Positions 32,927 through 43,019 of a stretch of 64,000 nucleotides of DNA are shown piece by piece. A program made the position numbers and the translations under genes. The stretch spans positions 1 through 64,000 of the forward strand of contig JABANP010000223.1 in the NCBI GenBank assembly GCA_013115135.1, read 5' to 3'. The stretch comes from Perkinsus olseni. Lineage: Eukaryota > Perkinsozoa > Perkinsida > Perkinsidae. The notes beneath the pieces are model-generated. The model did not search any database. It had not been told where the DNA came from and saw only the letters and a list, made by a program, of their open reading frames with translations. Each line of letters begins with the position of its first letter. Positions within the stretch are counted from its first letter, which is position 1.

Positions 32927-33559
32927 CAGACGTGCCGTGTTGAGTTGCTATGTTGTACTTTTGCTAGGCTCAAGTGTTTGACCATCTCTGCAAGCTGATG
33001 ACTTAGGATTGAGGATAGCCTCTTCAAAATCTGCGCGATGCGGTGATGAGCAACTTAGCGTCAACCGAAGTTCCCGTGATGCTGAGGACGGGAGTGTGAA
33101 CAATGAATAGGTCTGTTCCGACCTGTTCGACCTTCATCAGTGTCAGAGCCAGCAACCAGGCAGTAGCCTGTGTCCTCTGCCAAGTAGCAGTTGGAAGCCG
33201 CCACGGTTCAGTAGGACACCAGAGCTGCCCGATTCCATACTCTGTCCGGGTCGAGGCAGTAGTCTCTATCATCCTACCTCCACATCCAGGGAGCGGAGGA
33301 CAGGGTCGAGCTCTCCTCCGCCATCATCATTACAATCATAACGGTCATGGCTGTACCCATTGCCTAGCTCCTGGCTAGCCTTAGCTACGTTGAACCACTG
33401 CAACTCTCTTGTATCCGTTGACGCACACAAGACCCTGTTGTCCGCTTATGCGCAACAGCGCTCTGCGTGGTAACTTCGCTCACGCCGATCCTCCTGCGTA
33501 GGATTGCTGCCAGCAACGAAAGACAATAGAAAACAGAAACGATGGGGTCCATGCTGCGG
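32927..33559. other. Intergenic stretch, no gene supported
   Basis: ORFs of 65-91 codons overlap without motifs. Confidence 0.4.
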
Positions 33560-34698
33560 TCACTCTGTTGCCAGTTCTCCACAGTCGGTGATAATTACGT
33601 CATCTCGCGGAGTGCCATCTGAGACGAAGGCGGGGGTGGAACGAATGGAGTGTGGGAGACTCACGATTAGTCCCAACGGCTTCCATCTTCTTGACGACAT
33701 CAATGCCCTCCACGACCTTTCCGAAAACGGTGTGCTTGCCATCTAACCTGGAAAGCACGTTTGCAATAAGAACAACGAGAATACTATTTTTTTCAAAACA
33801 GCGTTACCAAGGGCACGGCACGGTGGTGATGAAGAATTGGCTGCCGTTAGTGTTGGGACCAGCGTTGGCCATTGAAAGTAGAAACGGCTGAATGGAAGTT
33901 GACGAGAACAGAGAACAGCCAGCAGTAACAGAGCTTACTTCGTTGTGTTTGAGGTCGAAGTTCTCATCATGGAACTCGAATCCGAAGATAGATTCCCCGC
34001 CGGTACCGTTGCCCTTGGTGATGTCTCCGCCCTGAGAGAAGCACACCAGCATCCATATGCCGCATTGCGTATCATGAAAAGCATACTCCCTGAAGTCAGA
34101 GGGATTAGTTCAACAAAAGCTAGTATAAGCCGATAACGTGGAGGTCACTACGAGCTTATCGAGTTAACAAGGTCACCACCGGGCGCGCTTGCCTGTATCA
34201 TGAACTTGGGTATTATACGGTGCATGTGGGAGCCTTTGTAGTGAAGGGCCTTCTTAGACAGACCAATGCCCTTCTCGCCAGTGCAGAGGGCTCGGAAGTT
34301 CTCGGAGGTGCGGGGGCAGACGTCTGAAAGGGGGCAGCAGTCATGGCTGAGTTGTGATGCGGCGAGAAGGGGGAGAGCCTCCCCCGGAGAGGAGCGTGTG
34401 TCCCTGTGCTCAGTAGACTAATTCCGAGACTCGGAGGCGAACCGTAATTTCGGCTTCACAATCAATCTTGGGTTTAAGAGGCAGTTTATTGAAACTCTTT
34501 GCGAAGCAAGAAAATACGGTAGGGCTCCTGCGCATGCGTGCGGGTACCGGAGTATCGTTCACCCTCCCACATGTTGACAGGGAGAAGATACTCACCGTTG
34601 AAGAGCATGAACTCCACTCGGCCGGCGGGGGTCTTCCCGATTTTGATATCGAAGAACACGCGGGGCCTTGCTAAGCACCGGAAGCTTCTCCTTAGCAT
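33560..34698 (-). CDS. Cyclophilin-type peptidyl-prolyl cis-trans isomerase, 6 exons
   Basis: Exons: 34596-34698, 34193-34323, 33939-34031, 33808-33887, 33665-33747, 33560-33618. The product carries the cyclophilin series [88 protein letters not shown] and [11 protein letters not shown]. The catalytic Arg (HRIIP) and the cyclosporin-contact Trp (PWLDGKH) are present. The intron 34032-34192 uses a GC donor (CAG|GCAAGC) with an ordinary AG acceptor; the others are GT-AG of 46-272 nt. The first methionine adds a short Arg-rich leader ([12 protein letters not shown]), so the true start may be upstream or the leader may be a targeting peptide. Confidence 0.93.
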
Positions 34699-34752
34699 GG
34701 TAAAAGACGCAGCCGTACCCCGTACCGAGTTGGTTATATTAAAATGTGAAAC

Positions 34753-36645
34753 ATGAATCTGAAACTGAGCGGAGCGATGCTGTCGGAAAGTGCTTCAACG
34801 CGATCATTCTTCATCTGCAGTTTAATCCATGCAATGTCAGGAGGTCCTTCGACGACTGTCTCGCCTCTCACCCTCATTCTGAGCGTCATCGCCGGCCTCT
34901 ATGTTATATGGAACTATCGCACCCCAACGTGGAGCGCAGTACTGAGGGAGCCGCCCCTCAACTTGACCTCTTCTGTATCCAGCACGGTTGAAGTCGAAGA
35001 TACTCTTGAAGAGTGTAGCCGCCGTGCGATGATTGGTCCTTCTGGAGAGGCTGATGGCCCTCGTGGAAAGAAGGTTTACATCGACCTCGGAGCCAACGAC
35101 GGATCCTCTTTAAAATATTTCTTCACCGAGTTCGCACCGGACAAACTGGGAGAGGTGAGTTCATCCTTCGTAGCCTTCCTTGTGCGTTGGCAGTGGTTAA
35201 TAACATCATTCTGTATCATCCACATTTTGCGAAAAATTACGTAAAAAATTTTTTTCCGATTCAAATTGAGGAGGCTCTCAGGTCGAGTCTGCTAGGCAGG
35301 CTGCTGCATTCTCTTGAGTACAAATCACCAGATGTATCCTGTGGCGTGGAAGGTTGACCGTCTTGGATTAGACAAGCCTCCTTTCAACGCCCATCGAACC
35401 GACTGCTGGCAGAATTCGTTCTGCTGATCTGCCTACGGCTGCTCATTTCGCTGGCCGTTGAGAGTCTATTTATTTCGCCTTGATGGTTTGCAAGAGTACA
35501 CAACTCTTCGTGTCTTTTGCGTACGCCCGGTTGCGACCTCGGATGCTCGGTCGTCTTCCTTTCAGCGGCAACTGAACTTGAGCGAGTGGGAGGCGTATCT
35601 TTTTGATCTCAACCCATTATGGAAGGACGACCTTAGAGCCCGATGCGCATTTTTCATCGATTTGGCTCGGTGCGAGGTCATATTGGCCGGAGCATGGAAT
35701 AATACTAAAACGATTGGGTAGTAGGGCTTCGATAGACGACGGTACCACTCTTGTTCCTTGAGAGAGGGCGAGTGCTGGCCAATCACAAAAGATAGGATCG
35801 TCGTGTTCGCGGCGATCTATTTTGAGATCGTACTGAGTGTCTCTTCAGTATCTTGGAATAGGGCTGAACGACCTCAGGAAAGGCTTCTCAGATTGTGCGG
35901 GATTAGCATCTTGAATTTTCGTTTCGAGAGCGCAGTGAGGGAGGGCACAATAGCTGGGAGCAGCGGAGGCTTCCTTGTTCCATCAAGAGCAATTCGACGG
36001 TCGAGCCTGCAGGCTATAAGAGCGCCATTTTCGATGGTCCGATTGCGCATCTGAGGGTTGTTGACGTTCATGGTACAGCTTGGCAGGTATTTTCATGACT
36101 TGACTGTTCATGACCGAGCTGATAGGAAGGACGCCGAGGCGAGGAAGGACAGGTCGGTTGGAACTAGCCTGTATGACCGGCAGTCTATGGAGAGAAAAGA
36201 AGGTCGGTGGGGATCGAACCTGGGTGTATTTCACGACTAATGCGATGCCCAGCCGTCAGGAGCACATCGCTTCCTTCAAGGAATGGTCCTCTGAAAGTGT
36301 AAGAGGATTTGTGGTCGCCGGCGTAGGTGAATGGAAGACAGATGGCTGCGTGGTCGACTTTATTGGATGGGTCAGAAGGGTTGTGCAGAACGATCATCGG
36401 CAGCAGGTGTTCCTCAAGGTCGATATAGAAGGAGCGGAGTAGTACTGTTTTGGCCTCCTAGAAGTCGCGGGTTCGATCCCGGTGGGTGGTATTTTTCAAG
36501 GTATACAGTTGTACGGGAACTCCTAGATTCGGGCGTACTGAAGGGCAGAGTCAAATGGGTCGCCATTGAGTGGCACGGCAAAATCGTGAGGAAAATAAAA
36601 GGCTGTAAAACGACGTGGATCTCCGCCATTCCGGATGGCGAATGA
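34753..36645 (+). CDS. FkbM-family methyltransferase-like protein with N-terminal membrane anchor
   Basis: Exon 1 (34753-35154) has one hydrophobic segment (VSPLTLILSVIAGLYVIW) and then the SAM-binding start KVYIDLGANDGSSLKYF. Intron 35155-35565. Exon 2 carries NLSEWEAYLFDLNPLWKDDL, the FkbM FEPNP-like block. A later exon has RVVDVHGTAWQ. Then VVDFIGWV...QVFLKVDIEGAE | YTVVRELLDSG...WVAIEWHGK, the diagnostic KxDxEGAE motif split by the intron 36439-36500. The middle junctions (35720-36250), one of which includes a T-arm, are not fully resolved. The stop is at 36643-36645. It is probably a type II Golgi/ER membrane methyltransferase; the substrate is unknown. Confidence 0.78.
36439..36500 (+). 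other. 62-nt intron of the FkbM-like gene with a sense T-arm
   Basis: Placed exactly by the protein motif DIEGA-E-YTVV. It starts GTAGTACTG and ends TTTTTCAAG. Inside is AGAAGTCGCGGGTTCGATCC, variable loop plus T-arm in the same orientation as the gene. Confidence 0.9.
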
Positions 36646-37056
36646 TCTCATCTTAGTCGACCACAAGGCTCGTCAGGAGGCGATCATCAATGATCTGCAA
36701 GGCCCAGGGAGTCGAGTACATTCAATGGGGCTTTTAGTTATCAGCGGAGCGAAGCATGTACATGTTGTAATCTTTTCTGTAGCTTTCACCCTTGTTTTGC
36801 GTTATATCAGTCCCAGTGTGGCCCCCCTTCGCGATTCTGTCGATTTCCTTTGAATATGATGTTCTCTATTGATCACCGATATTTGTACCGTTGTGGGCAA
36901 ATACGAGAGCTGAGAGTCGTCTTGGCGCTCAGGACTGGGGTCCCACAGACCAAGGGTGATCGTTCTTCCAGTTTTTATAGAAGTCCTATGACCCAGCCGG
37001 CATCGGTGAGGACGAAGGAATGACTACTGACGCTTATGAAGGTTATATAGGAGGGG

Positions 37057-37434
37057 ATGGATTTCGGGCCGCGCGACGGTCTTGGGTTTCTTGTAGATGT
37101 ACACGCTGGGGAAGTTGCTTACTTGCTAGAGCCTTTGGAAGATCGAAGATTCGATATACTGCTGTTGGTAATCGAAAGGCCGTGGGTTCTATCCCTGCGG
37201 ACGACGTCAATGCCAGATACTCGTGGTACTGCTCGTAGTGTGTTGTTGCCGAAGGCATCGTCATCGACGGTATCGCCAATTGCCTCAAACACAATATGTG
37301 GTAATATGGCGCTGGTTTTCTCCCAAAAAATGTACGAAGCAAACTCGCCTAACCTGGCTCGGTTGTCGGGCGGACTGGATCTTGTAGGGGCGTTTCGCTC
37401 GCTGTTCGTCGTTAGAATCCTCTCCGAAATTTGA
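37057..37434 (+). CDS. Hypothetical ORF with a possible tRNA-like intron
   Basis: A 125-codon frame (VDVHAGEVAYLLEPLEDRRF...). A segment near 37145-37195 that starts GTTGGTAATCG and ends AATGCCAG includes AAAGGCCGTGGGTTCTATCC, an anticodon-stem, variable-loop and T-arm string, so part of the frame may be intron. The opposite strand could equally be coding (GT...ACAG also present). No function assigned. Confidence 0.3.
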   Translation: MDFGPRDGLGFLVDVHAGEVAYLLEPLEDRRFDILLLVIERPWVLSLRTTSMPDTRGTARSVLLPKASSSTVSPIASNTICGNMALVFSQKMYEANSPNLARLSGGLDLVGAFRSLFVVRILSEI

Positions 37435-38215
37435 AGACAAAAAACTAAACGGTTTTGGTCAGAAAGCGACTCGCCAGGGAGCTAAACCAACCCTTTCATA
37501 GCAAACGTCTTCGTTGCAGAGAATTTTTAGACATTCAATGGTGCGCCCTTTGTGGGATATGCTCCTACGGGCCCTTTTACCGAAGCTTTTCCCGTGCAAG
37601 TTTGGCACTATACTGTGCAGGCAATCCTTCTTTTTTCCTTAGGAACAAACACGACAAATTCGGGAGGGAAAAATATCGAAAAATCGCTGTTGCTAGAAAT
37701 TTGTTGCGCAGTATACCTGGGCGAGCGCGACAAGGCACATCAGAGCCTCTGATTCAGAGGGTTGCGCAGCCTCGTGGTTGCTATTCTGACGGAGCTGTCG
37801 ATGACGCCACCCAGTATGGCGTCTGCCAGTTGGAATAAGCTCTCTTAGGAATGACCGAGAAGTAGATGAAACTAACGCAACGCGGTGTCTGGTGGAGATG
37901 ACGCAGAACAGATGTGACGAAAAAGATATTTTCCATACAAGGCTGATTGCCGACAGACTACACTCGTTTTGGAGTTCCTTGCCTCCTGATTGTCCCCGGG
38001 GCCAGCGCTACTCGAGGCTCACCGGGAAGATGAGTCGATCGAACAAACACCTTGGGAGCCGAGATGAGGAGACTATGCGATAGGGCCGGTGTAGAACGCA
38101 AGTTGGGGTGAGATACGTGGATATGCGTGAAAAAGAAAGGACAATATCTCGGGACCCAACTGGCTGGTCGAGTAGCACTACACGTCACGGGGTGATAGTA
38201 TCAAAATGGACCAGC
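37435..38215. other. No gene supported
   Basis: ORFs without motifs on both strands. Confidence 0.4.
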
Positions 38216-39136
38216 TTACTGGCAGAAAAGATCTAAGCTTTGAGGTTGATGAGTCGACCGATAGACGGGAGTTGACAATGGACTAATAAGTTTGGGGATA
38301 GATGATGCCACTCGCGGCGTTTGCGGGAGGCAGACTACTGAACTCGAGAGAGAGCTCGTGTGCGTCCTCCGATAGTCACAAAGATCGTATCCTTTAGTAA
38401 TGAAAGTGACCTGTAATAGATCGGTGCTCTGTACACCAGCCTTGGGGCAATCAGACTGTACCATCTGGATAAGTGCATATGGCGGGGTGAGTCCTACGGA
38501 CCTCACATTGTAGGGCATACCCCAGTCGGGTCGAGTGAGCTTGAAGACGAAACGGGGAGTGATGCTGCCGCCGTCACACGAAGCCTGTATACCCACAGCA
38601 CCAGCCGAATGAACGCGATAGCTGAGCCTTAGGTGAGGAGCCTTGGTCTCGTAGTACTCGAACTCACCGGGAATGAGGGGTATGGAACCCTCTCGAACTC
38701 GATCACCTCGTTACGGAAGTTGGTGGTGAGGGTGTCACCACTCGTGTAAGTCAAAGTGGTCAAGTCTCCAGTCTGGATACCAGCCAGTGGCTCGTCAGCC
38801 TTCGCGTCGCCAGCCTCTTGTAGTTGAAGCTTAATGGATTCATACCAAGACATAACGCTGATCCTGCTGAGGTCGAAGGTGTAGGTGTTATCTCTGATGT
38901 TCGAGAGGGGGTATGGTCCGAAGTAATTCCGCAGGTGGCGGGAGGGAGTCCCTGGTGGGGACCCGGGTGGAGGAGGAGCTGTCGAGGCGAAACCAAACGA
39001 AGCTTGACCTTGCTCGTCCACTCTGTAAGTTATGTTGTAGACACCCACCTCTGTGGACGAAGTTGCCGTAAGGCTGAGCCGTAGTGATGACCAGAAGTTG
39101 AGCGGGGATGAGCCAAGTTGAGATGAAGTTCATCAT
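38216..39136 (-). pseudogene. Secreted hypothetical protein with two frame breaks
   Basis: The start at 39136 gives MMNFISTWLIPAQLLVITTA, a signal peptide. The protein then continues in three frames: YGNFVHR, then GVYNITYRVDEQGQASFGF...YTFDLSRISVMSWYE, then EGSIPLIPGEFEYYETKAP... to 38216. The shifts fall near 39050 and 38690. The content across the breaks reads as one protein, so the causes are assembly indels, recent decay or unrecognised tiny introns. Family not recognised. Confidence 0.5.
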
Positions 39137-40091
39137 TGAGAGATTGAGTTGAAGGCCAGTTTCAAGAAGCTGAGGCGAGTTTACTGAGCTAGCCTAGCTC
39201 CTCTTAGCTAGGCTCGGCGATGCCTCGGAATGCGATAGGCATTCAATGAGGTTAGCAGCCGTGACGCTGACGAGCGACGTGCACTGTAACTCGGTACAGT
39301 GTGGCGAACTGAGACAGGGTTCAAAGGGTGGTAGAACCGTGAGGCTCGAGCGGAGTAGACCGATATCGACATCCTGTGGCGGAAGCTAGCCTAGCGTGAG
39401 CTCTAGCCTAGAACGCATACTCATGCAACGCGAGGTCAGACGGTTATCTGAGGCAAATGATACTCAGTAGGAGTAAAGGCAATTGCAGCGATGGTAGTCA
39501 AACAGCTGTCGTGAAGGTGTCCCCTGGTGGAAGAATGCACTCCAGGGCGTCGTATGGTATCACCGGTGTTGATGACTTGATTATTGTGATTCGCAAGGGA
39601 GAAGACTTACATGAGTTAGTATGCAGGCTGCGGTGGACGAACTTCGCGAGAGTGCCGAATCGTGATACCCCGAAGACTTCTGCCAATCGACCCTTTAGGC
39701 GCTTGCTCATATGATCAGCTAACTTAGATGAGCTAGGCTTGAACGTTCATCGTTTGCTTGGAAGTGTCTTTCTTGGCACGGGGAAAAGGCAACGTTGGGT
39801 GGCCACACTGACAGTGCTTGGTTGAGCGATGTTGAGCGATGTCCTCCGGCCTGGCTTTCATCTGAGCAACCCGACCTCTCAACCAACCTTCTGAGTATTG
39901 GGATTGAGGTCTTGAAGGACTGCTGTGACGTAAATGAAGCATGAATGATCAAAGTTCCAAAGCTCAGGTGGCGCATCACACTCAGGCTTTCAACTGGCGT
40001 GCCACATGAGTTCCGTCATTCTCGATTGATCCGAGTCGGTGAGCGTTGTCATTCTCGAGCGGTAATCATGGAAAGGCTTATTTTTGATGAG
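39137..40091. other. No firm gene
   Basis: A minus-strand frame at about 39600-39710 (MSKRLKGRLAEVFGVSRFG) ends at a good GTAAGT donor and could be a first exon, but the downstream exon is not identifiable. Confidence 0.35.
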
Positions 40092-40170
40092 GAGCCTTCG
40101 CACTTTCTATCAGACATAACAAGCCTTGATAAGGCTGCCTTCAGATGTCTGATAGAACGTGCGAAGGCTC
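40092..40170. repeat. 26-bp near-perfect inverted repeat (hairpin) with nested stem
   Basis: The arms 40092-40117 and 40145-40170 pair with one mismatch. The 27-nt loop contains a second stem, AGCCTT-gat-AAGGCT. It could be a small inverted-repeat element, a structured RNA, or a transcription terminator-like feature. Confidence 0.85.
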
Positions 40171-41080
40171 CTGCGAGTCGCTGGAGGGGCCGCGGGACAA
40201 GCGATATGCCACCACAGAATTTGCTGATGAGTCGATGTATGCCACATGAATCGGCGGACAGTTATCAGCATCAGCTGATATCTTCATCGTTTGTAGTTCC
40301 TGCATGGTGGGCCGCCGCGAGAGCCGAGTGGGGGGCAAGGGAACATCTACTCAGTAAGAAGAGGGCCTCTCACAGACCATTGGTATTGCTCTTGTTCAAG
40401 CATCGTCTTGTTCCCGGCCAATGGGCTCTTCTCGGTTATCAATGATCTCGCCGTGCGAGTTGCCATTTGTCTTGAACAGCAGAGCGTATCTTTTTGGCAG
40501 GGTCCCCGAGCGCTCCCTCAAGGCTTCGACCCTAATGCACGGCCACCGCCCTTCAACCCTCAGTATTGATCTAAGCTGTTTCCTGTGATGACAGCGTTCG
40601 AGTTTCGCGGGTATATGAGGAGCTGTCGTTCTGTCAGTGATTGTTATGCATCAAACGGTTCATGTAATGGGCTCGTCGTCGGACTCAGCGCACAGCTCTG
40701 ATGCTTCGCACACTTATGTGGAAGATCGGAAGAGACGAAGCGGTACGCCAAGGATACGCGGACTCCTCATTCTTGTTTGGAGAGCATTCGTCTGTTGTTG
40801 TTGTTGATACGCTTCCATCGCTCCCTGTAGAGTCCGATTCCTTCTACAATCACTCGGTAGCGCTCGGTTGTCGAACGTTGACGGGACGCTCTCAGCCTGC
40901 GACTGCTAGTGTGGCACCCTGGGGTCTGCTCCTTAACCTGTCCCTGGTTACAGTCGAGATCGGATACACCCGGGCTGTGTTCTGCGGTTCACACTTCGAA
41001 GTGATGATACTCGCGATTCTACGTTCTCGTCAGGTCTGGTGTCGCTGAGTTTGCTTTTTCCGGTGGTTGACGACTTCACG
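40171..41080. other. No firm gene
   Basis: ORFs are present (for example 40701-41048) but without motifs. It may hold upstream exons of the small membrane gene. Confidence 0.35.
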
Positions 41081-41434
41081 ATGGTCCAGTGGATAGGAGT
41101 TGGCTCGATTGCCGCTGGTGTTCTCGGAGTCATCACTAAGGTGCATTTCAAAGTCACTTGTTGTTCGATGGCTGACTGTATCCTCGTCAGATTGTCGTCA
41201 ACTACCCGCTTGTGGTTGCTGTGGCAGTGGGCGCAGTTGTTATGACGGTGGGCATATACTGCAAAGTAAGTTTCATGCGAAAGGTCCCTGGTTCGATCCG
41301 GGCGAAGACCTTTTTAGGTTCGGTCGAGAGGGTTATTGGTATACCTCCCAGAGGGTCTTCAGAGTCTTCTTTTACATTCTTCAGTATTTGACTTGCTGGT
41401 TGATCGCAGAGGCGTTACCAAGTTCTCCCGGTGA
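41081..41434 (+). CDS. Small membrane protein, 3 exons
   Basis: Exons 41081-41140, 41191-41265 and 41318-41434 are separated by introns of 50 and 52 nt, all phase 0. The 83-residue product starts MVQWIGVGSIAAGVLGVI and has a strong hydrophobic segment PLVVAVAVGAVVMTVGIY. The last exon is less certain because an alternative frame is also open. No family recognised. The second intron carries a sense T-arm. Confidence 0.5.
41266..41317 (+). other. 52-nt intron with a sense T-arm
   Basis: A consensus donor AAA|GTAAGT and acceptor CTTTTTAG. Between them, GAAAGGTCCCTGGTTCGATC matches variable loop plus T-arm. Confidence 0.85.
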
Positions 41435-42077
41435 GAAGAAAAACTGCAATCGTGAATCGCTTCGCTCCGCCGCGGATGTTGAAATGATTCCCTCAGATTG
41501 ATGCAGAGATTGATATTCATCGCTTTCAATCCTCGGTTGTCGGAGAAGTCTCTGCGAGAGTGCCTCATGGGAATGGACGAGGTGGGAAGGGGGACGGCTG
41601 GAGGGTGCTTTCCGACGTAATTATCCTATCTGAGCTAGGAGAGATGATGTAGAACACTGGGGGCTCTACGGTAGTTGCATGTGAGAAAAAACTGAACGTG
41701 CAGCGACGGTGGGGCGAGCACACCCAGATGTCGGTACTGCGGAGCAACCGACCATGGGTTTGAGAGAACTCGGTATTGAAGGGAGTTTCAAACCTTGAAC
41801 TCTTGAATTTCCTCAACGAGTGACTCTACAAAAGTGGAAGCTTTGTGGGATTATTGTTGATAAGTAACTAAGCGGCGCGTCATGAAGGATGCTGCCTTTG
41901 AGGGAGTTGACGGCTGTCGAGGTTCGGCATCGTTATTCAGAGCATAACGGGAAGATGAGTCCCGCTCGTGGCGATCATCATTGTTTTGCCAGAGTTGGTG
42001 GTGAAATAACTCGTGTGCGACCTCGACAGCGGTGGTGATGGTCGAGGCAGGCCTCAGCGGGATGTTCTCTCGTTCAG

Positions 42078-42303
42078 GATTTCCTAGAGAAGGTGCTCCA
42101 GCCGGGACTGGCTCATTTGCTCCCGAGGAAAGTGCAGAAAGCGCTGATGCCTCCATCTCGCATTAGCGAGCAGTATGAGGTGAGTGGTGACGGGGTTGAA
42201 CCACGGGCCTTCGGGATGAGAGGCTGCTGCATTGATTCAGGCACCAGCGGGTCTTCCGAGCATCCGGATCGACCGGAGAATGGCTGGTGATATAATTGAG
42301 TGA
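42078..42303 (+). CDS. 3' exons of a small unrecognised gene
   Basis: Exon 42078-42179 (FLEKVLQPGLAHLLPRKVQK), intron 42180-42240, then a final exon ending IDRRMAGDIIE at 42303. Upstream exons not identified. Confidence 0.45.
42180..42240 (+). other. 61-nt intron with antisense T-arm and part of an anticodon arm
   Basis: GAG|GTGAGTGG...TTGATTCAG|G. On the reverse strand it contains GAAGGCCCGTGGTTCAACCC. The neighbouring string CTCTCATCCCGAAGG looks like an anticodon stem-loop, so about half a tRNA is represented. Confidence 0.75.
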
Positions 42304-42594
42304 GTATACTGGTCGGCGTCGCGCGCCTCGAAATCCGATTTTCGGTTACAGCCGCATCCGAACATTCTCTTGACCTATTGTCATAGAAATGATACAATCC
42401 CGTACAGGATACCTTCACTTCGCTTTTACGATGGTATTGTACAGATTCGATGGCAATCTTTACTAGTGGCCTTTGTTGATAGTGATGTAGTGTTTTCCAA
42501 CTGCGCTGGCCCGGCCAGGTGAAGTCGCTAACTCATATGTTTTTCTATTGTATTCAGATACAAACGGAGACACAAACCGCAATCGGACAGCAAG

Positions 42595-43019
42595 ATGCCT
42601 CCGCCGATTTACAGAGTCCTGGCCATCATAGCACGACCAACACTCGCCGTTGTCAGCGGTAAGAAACTGTCGCTGGGGCGTTTCATAGTTTTTGTGCGGA
42701 AGGGTTGTACGCCAAACCCGTTATGAGAGTGTTGACAAAAACTGGCCCAGGGTGGAGCCATAGTTCTCCCAATGGCTACGCCTTCATCTTCTCAGGTGCC
42801 AGTGTAGGCCTGGCGGTCACGTTCTGCTGTGTCCGGAGTTTCACCAGACATGGTAAGTGGGTCGCTGGTGGCGTTTGCTCCTTTTCCTGAGTTCTTCGTC
42901 TGTTGTTGAATGACACCCTAGCATATTCCCCACCGATCGAAATGTTCCGCTTCGTACGCATTTCGTCTTCGTCAATTGCTGGCAATGCTCGCCGAGCAAT
43001 ATGCTCTCAGTATGTTTGA
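42595..43019 (+). CDS. Possible small membrane protein, 3 exons
   Basis: Exons 42595-42658, 42796-42852 and 42922-43019 join in frame to about 72 residues (MPPPIYRVLAIIARPTLAVV...GASVGLAVTFCCV...). The splice sites are GTAAGA/TCTCAG and GTAAGT/CCCTAG. No family recognised. Confidence 0.4.
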
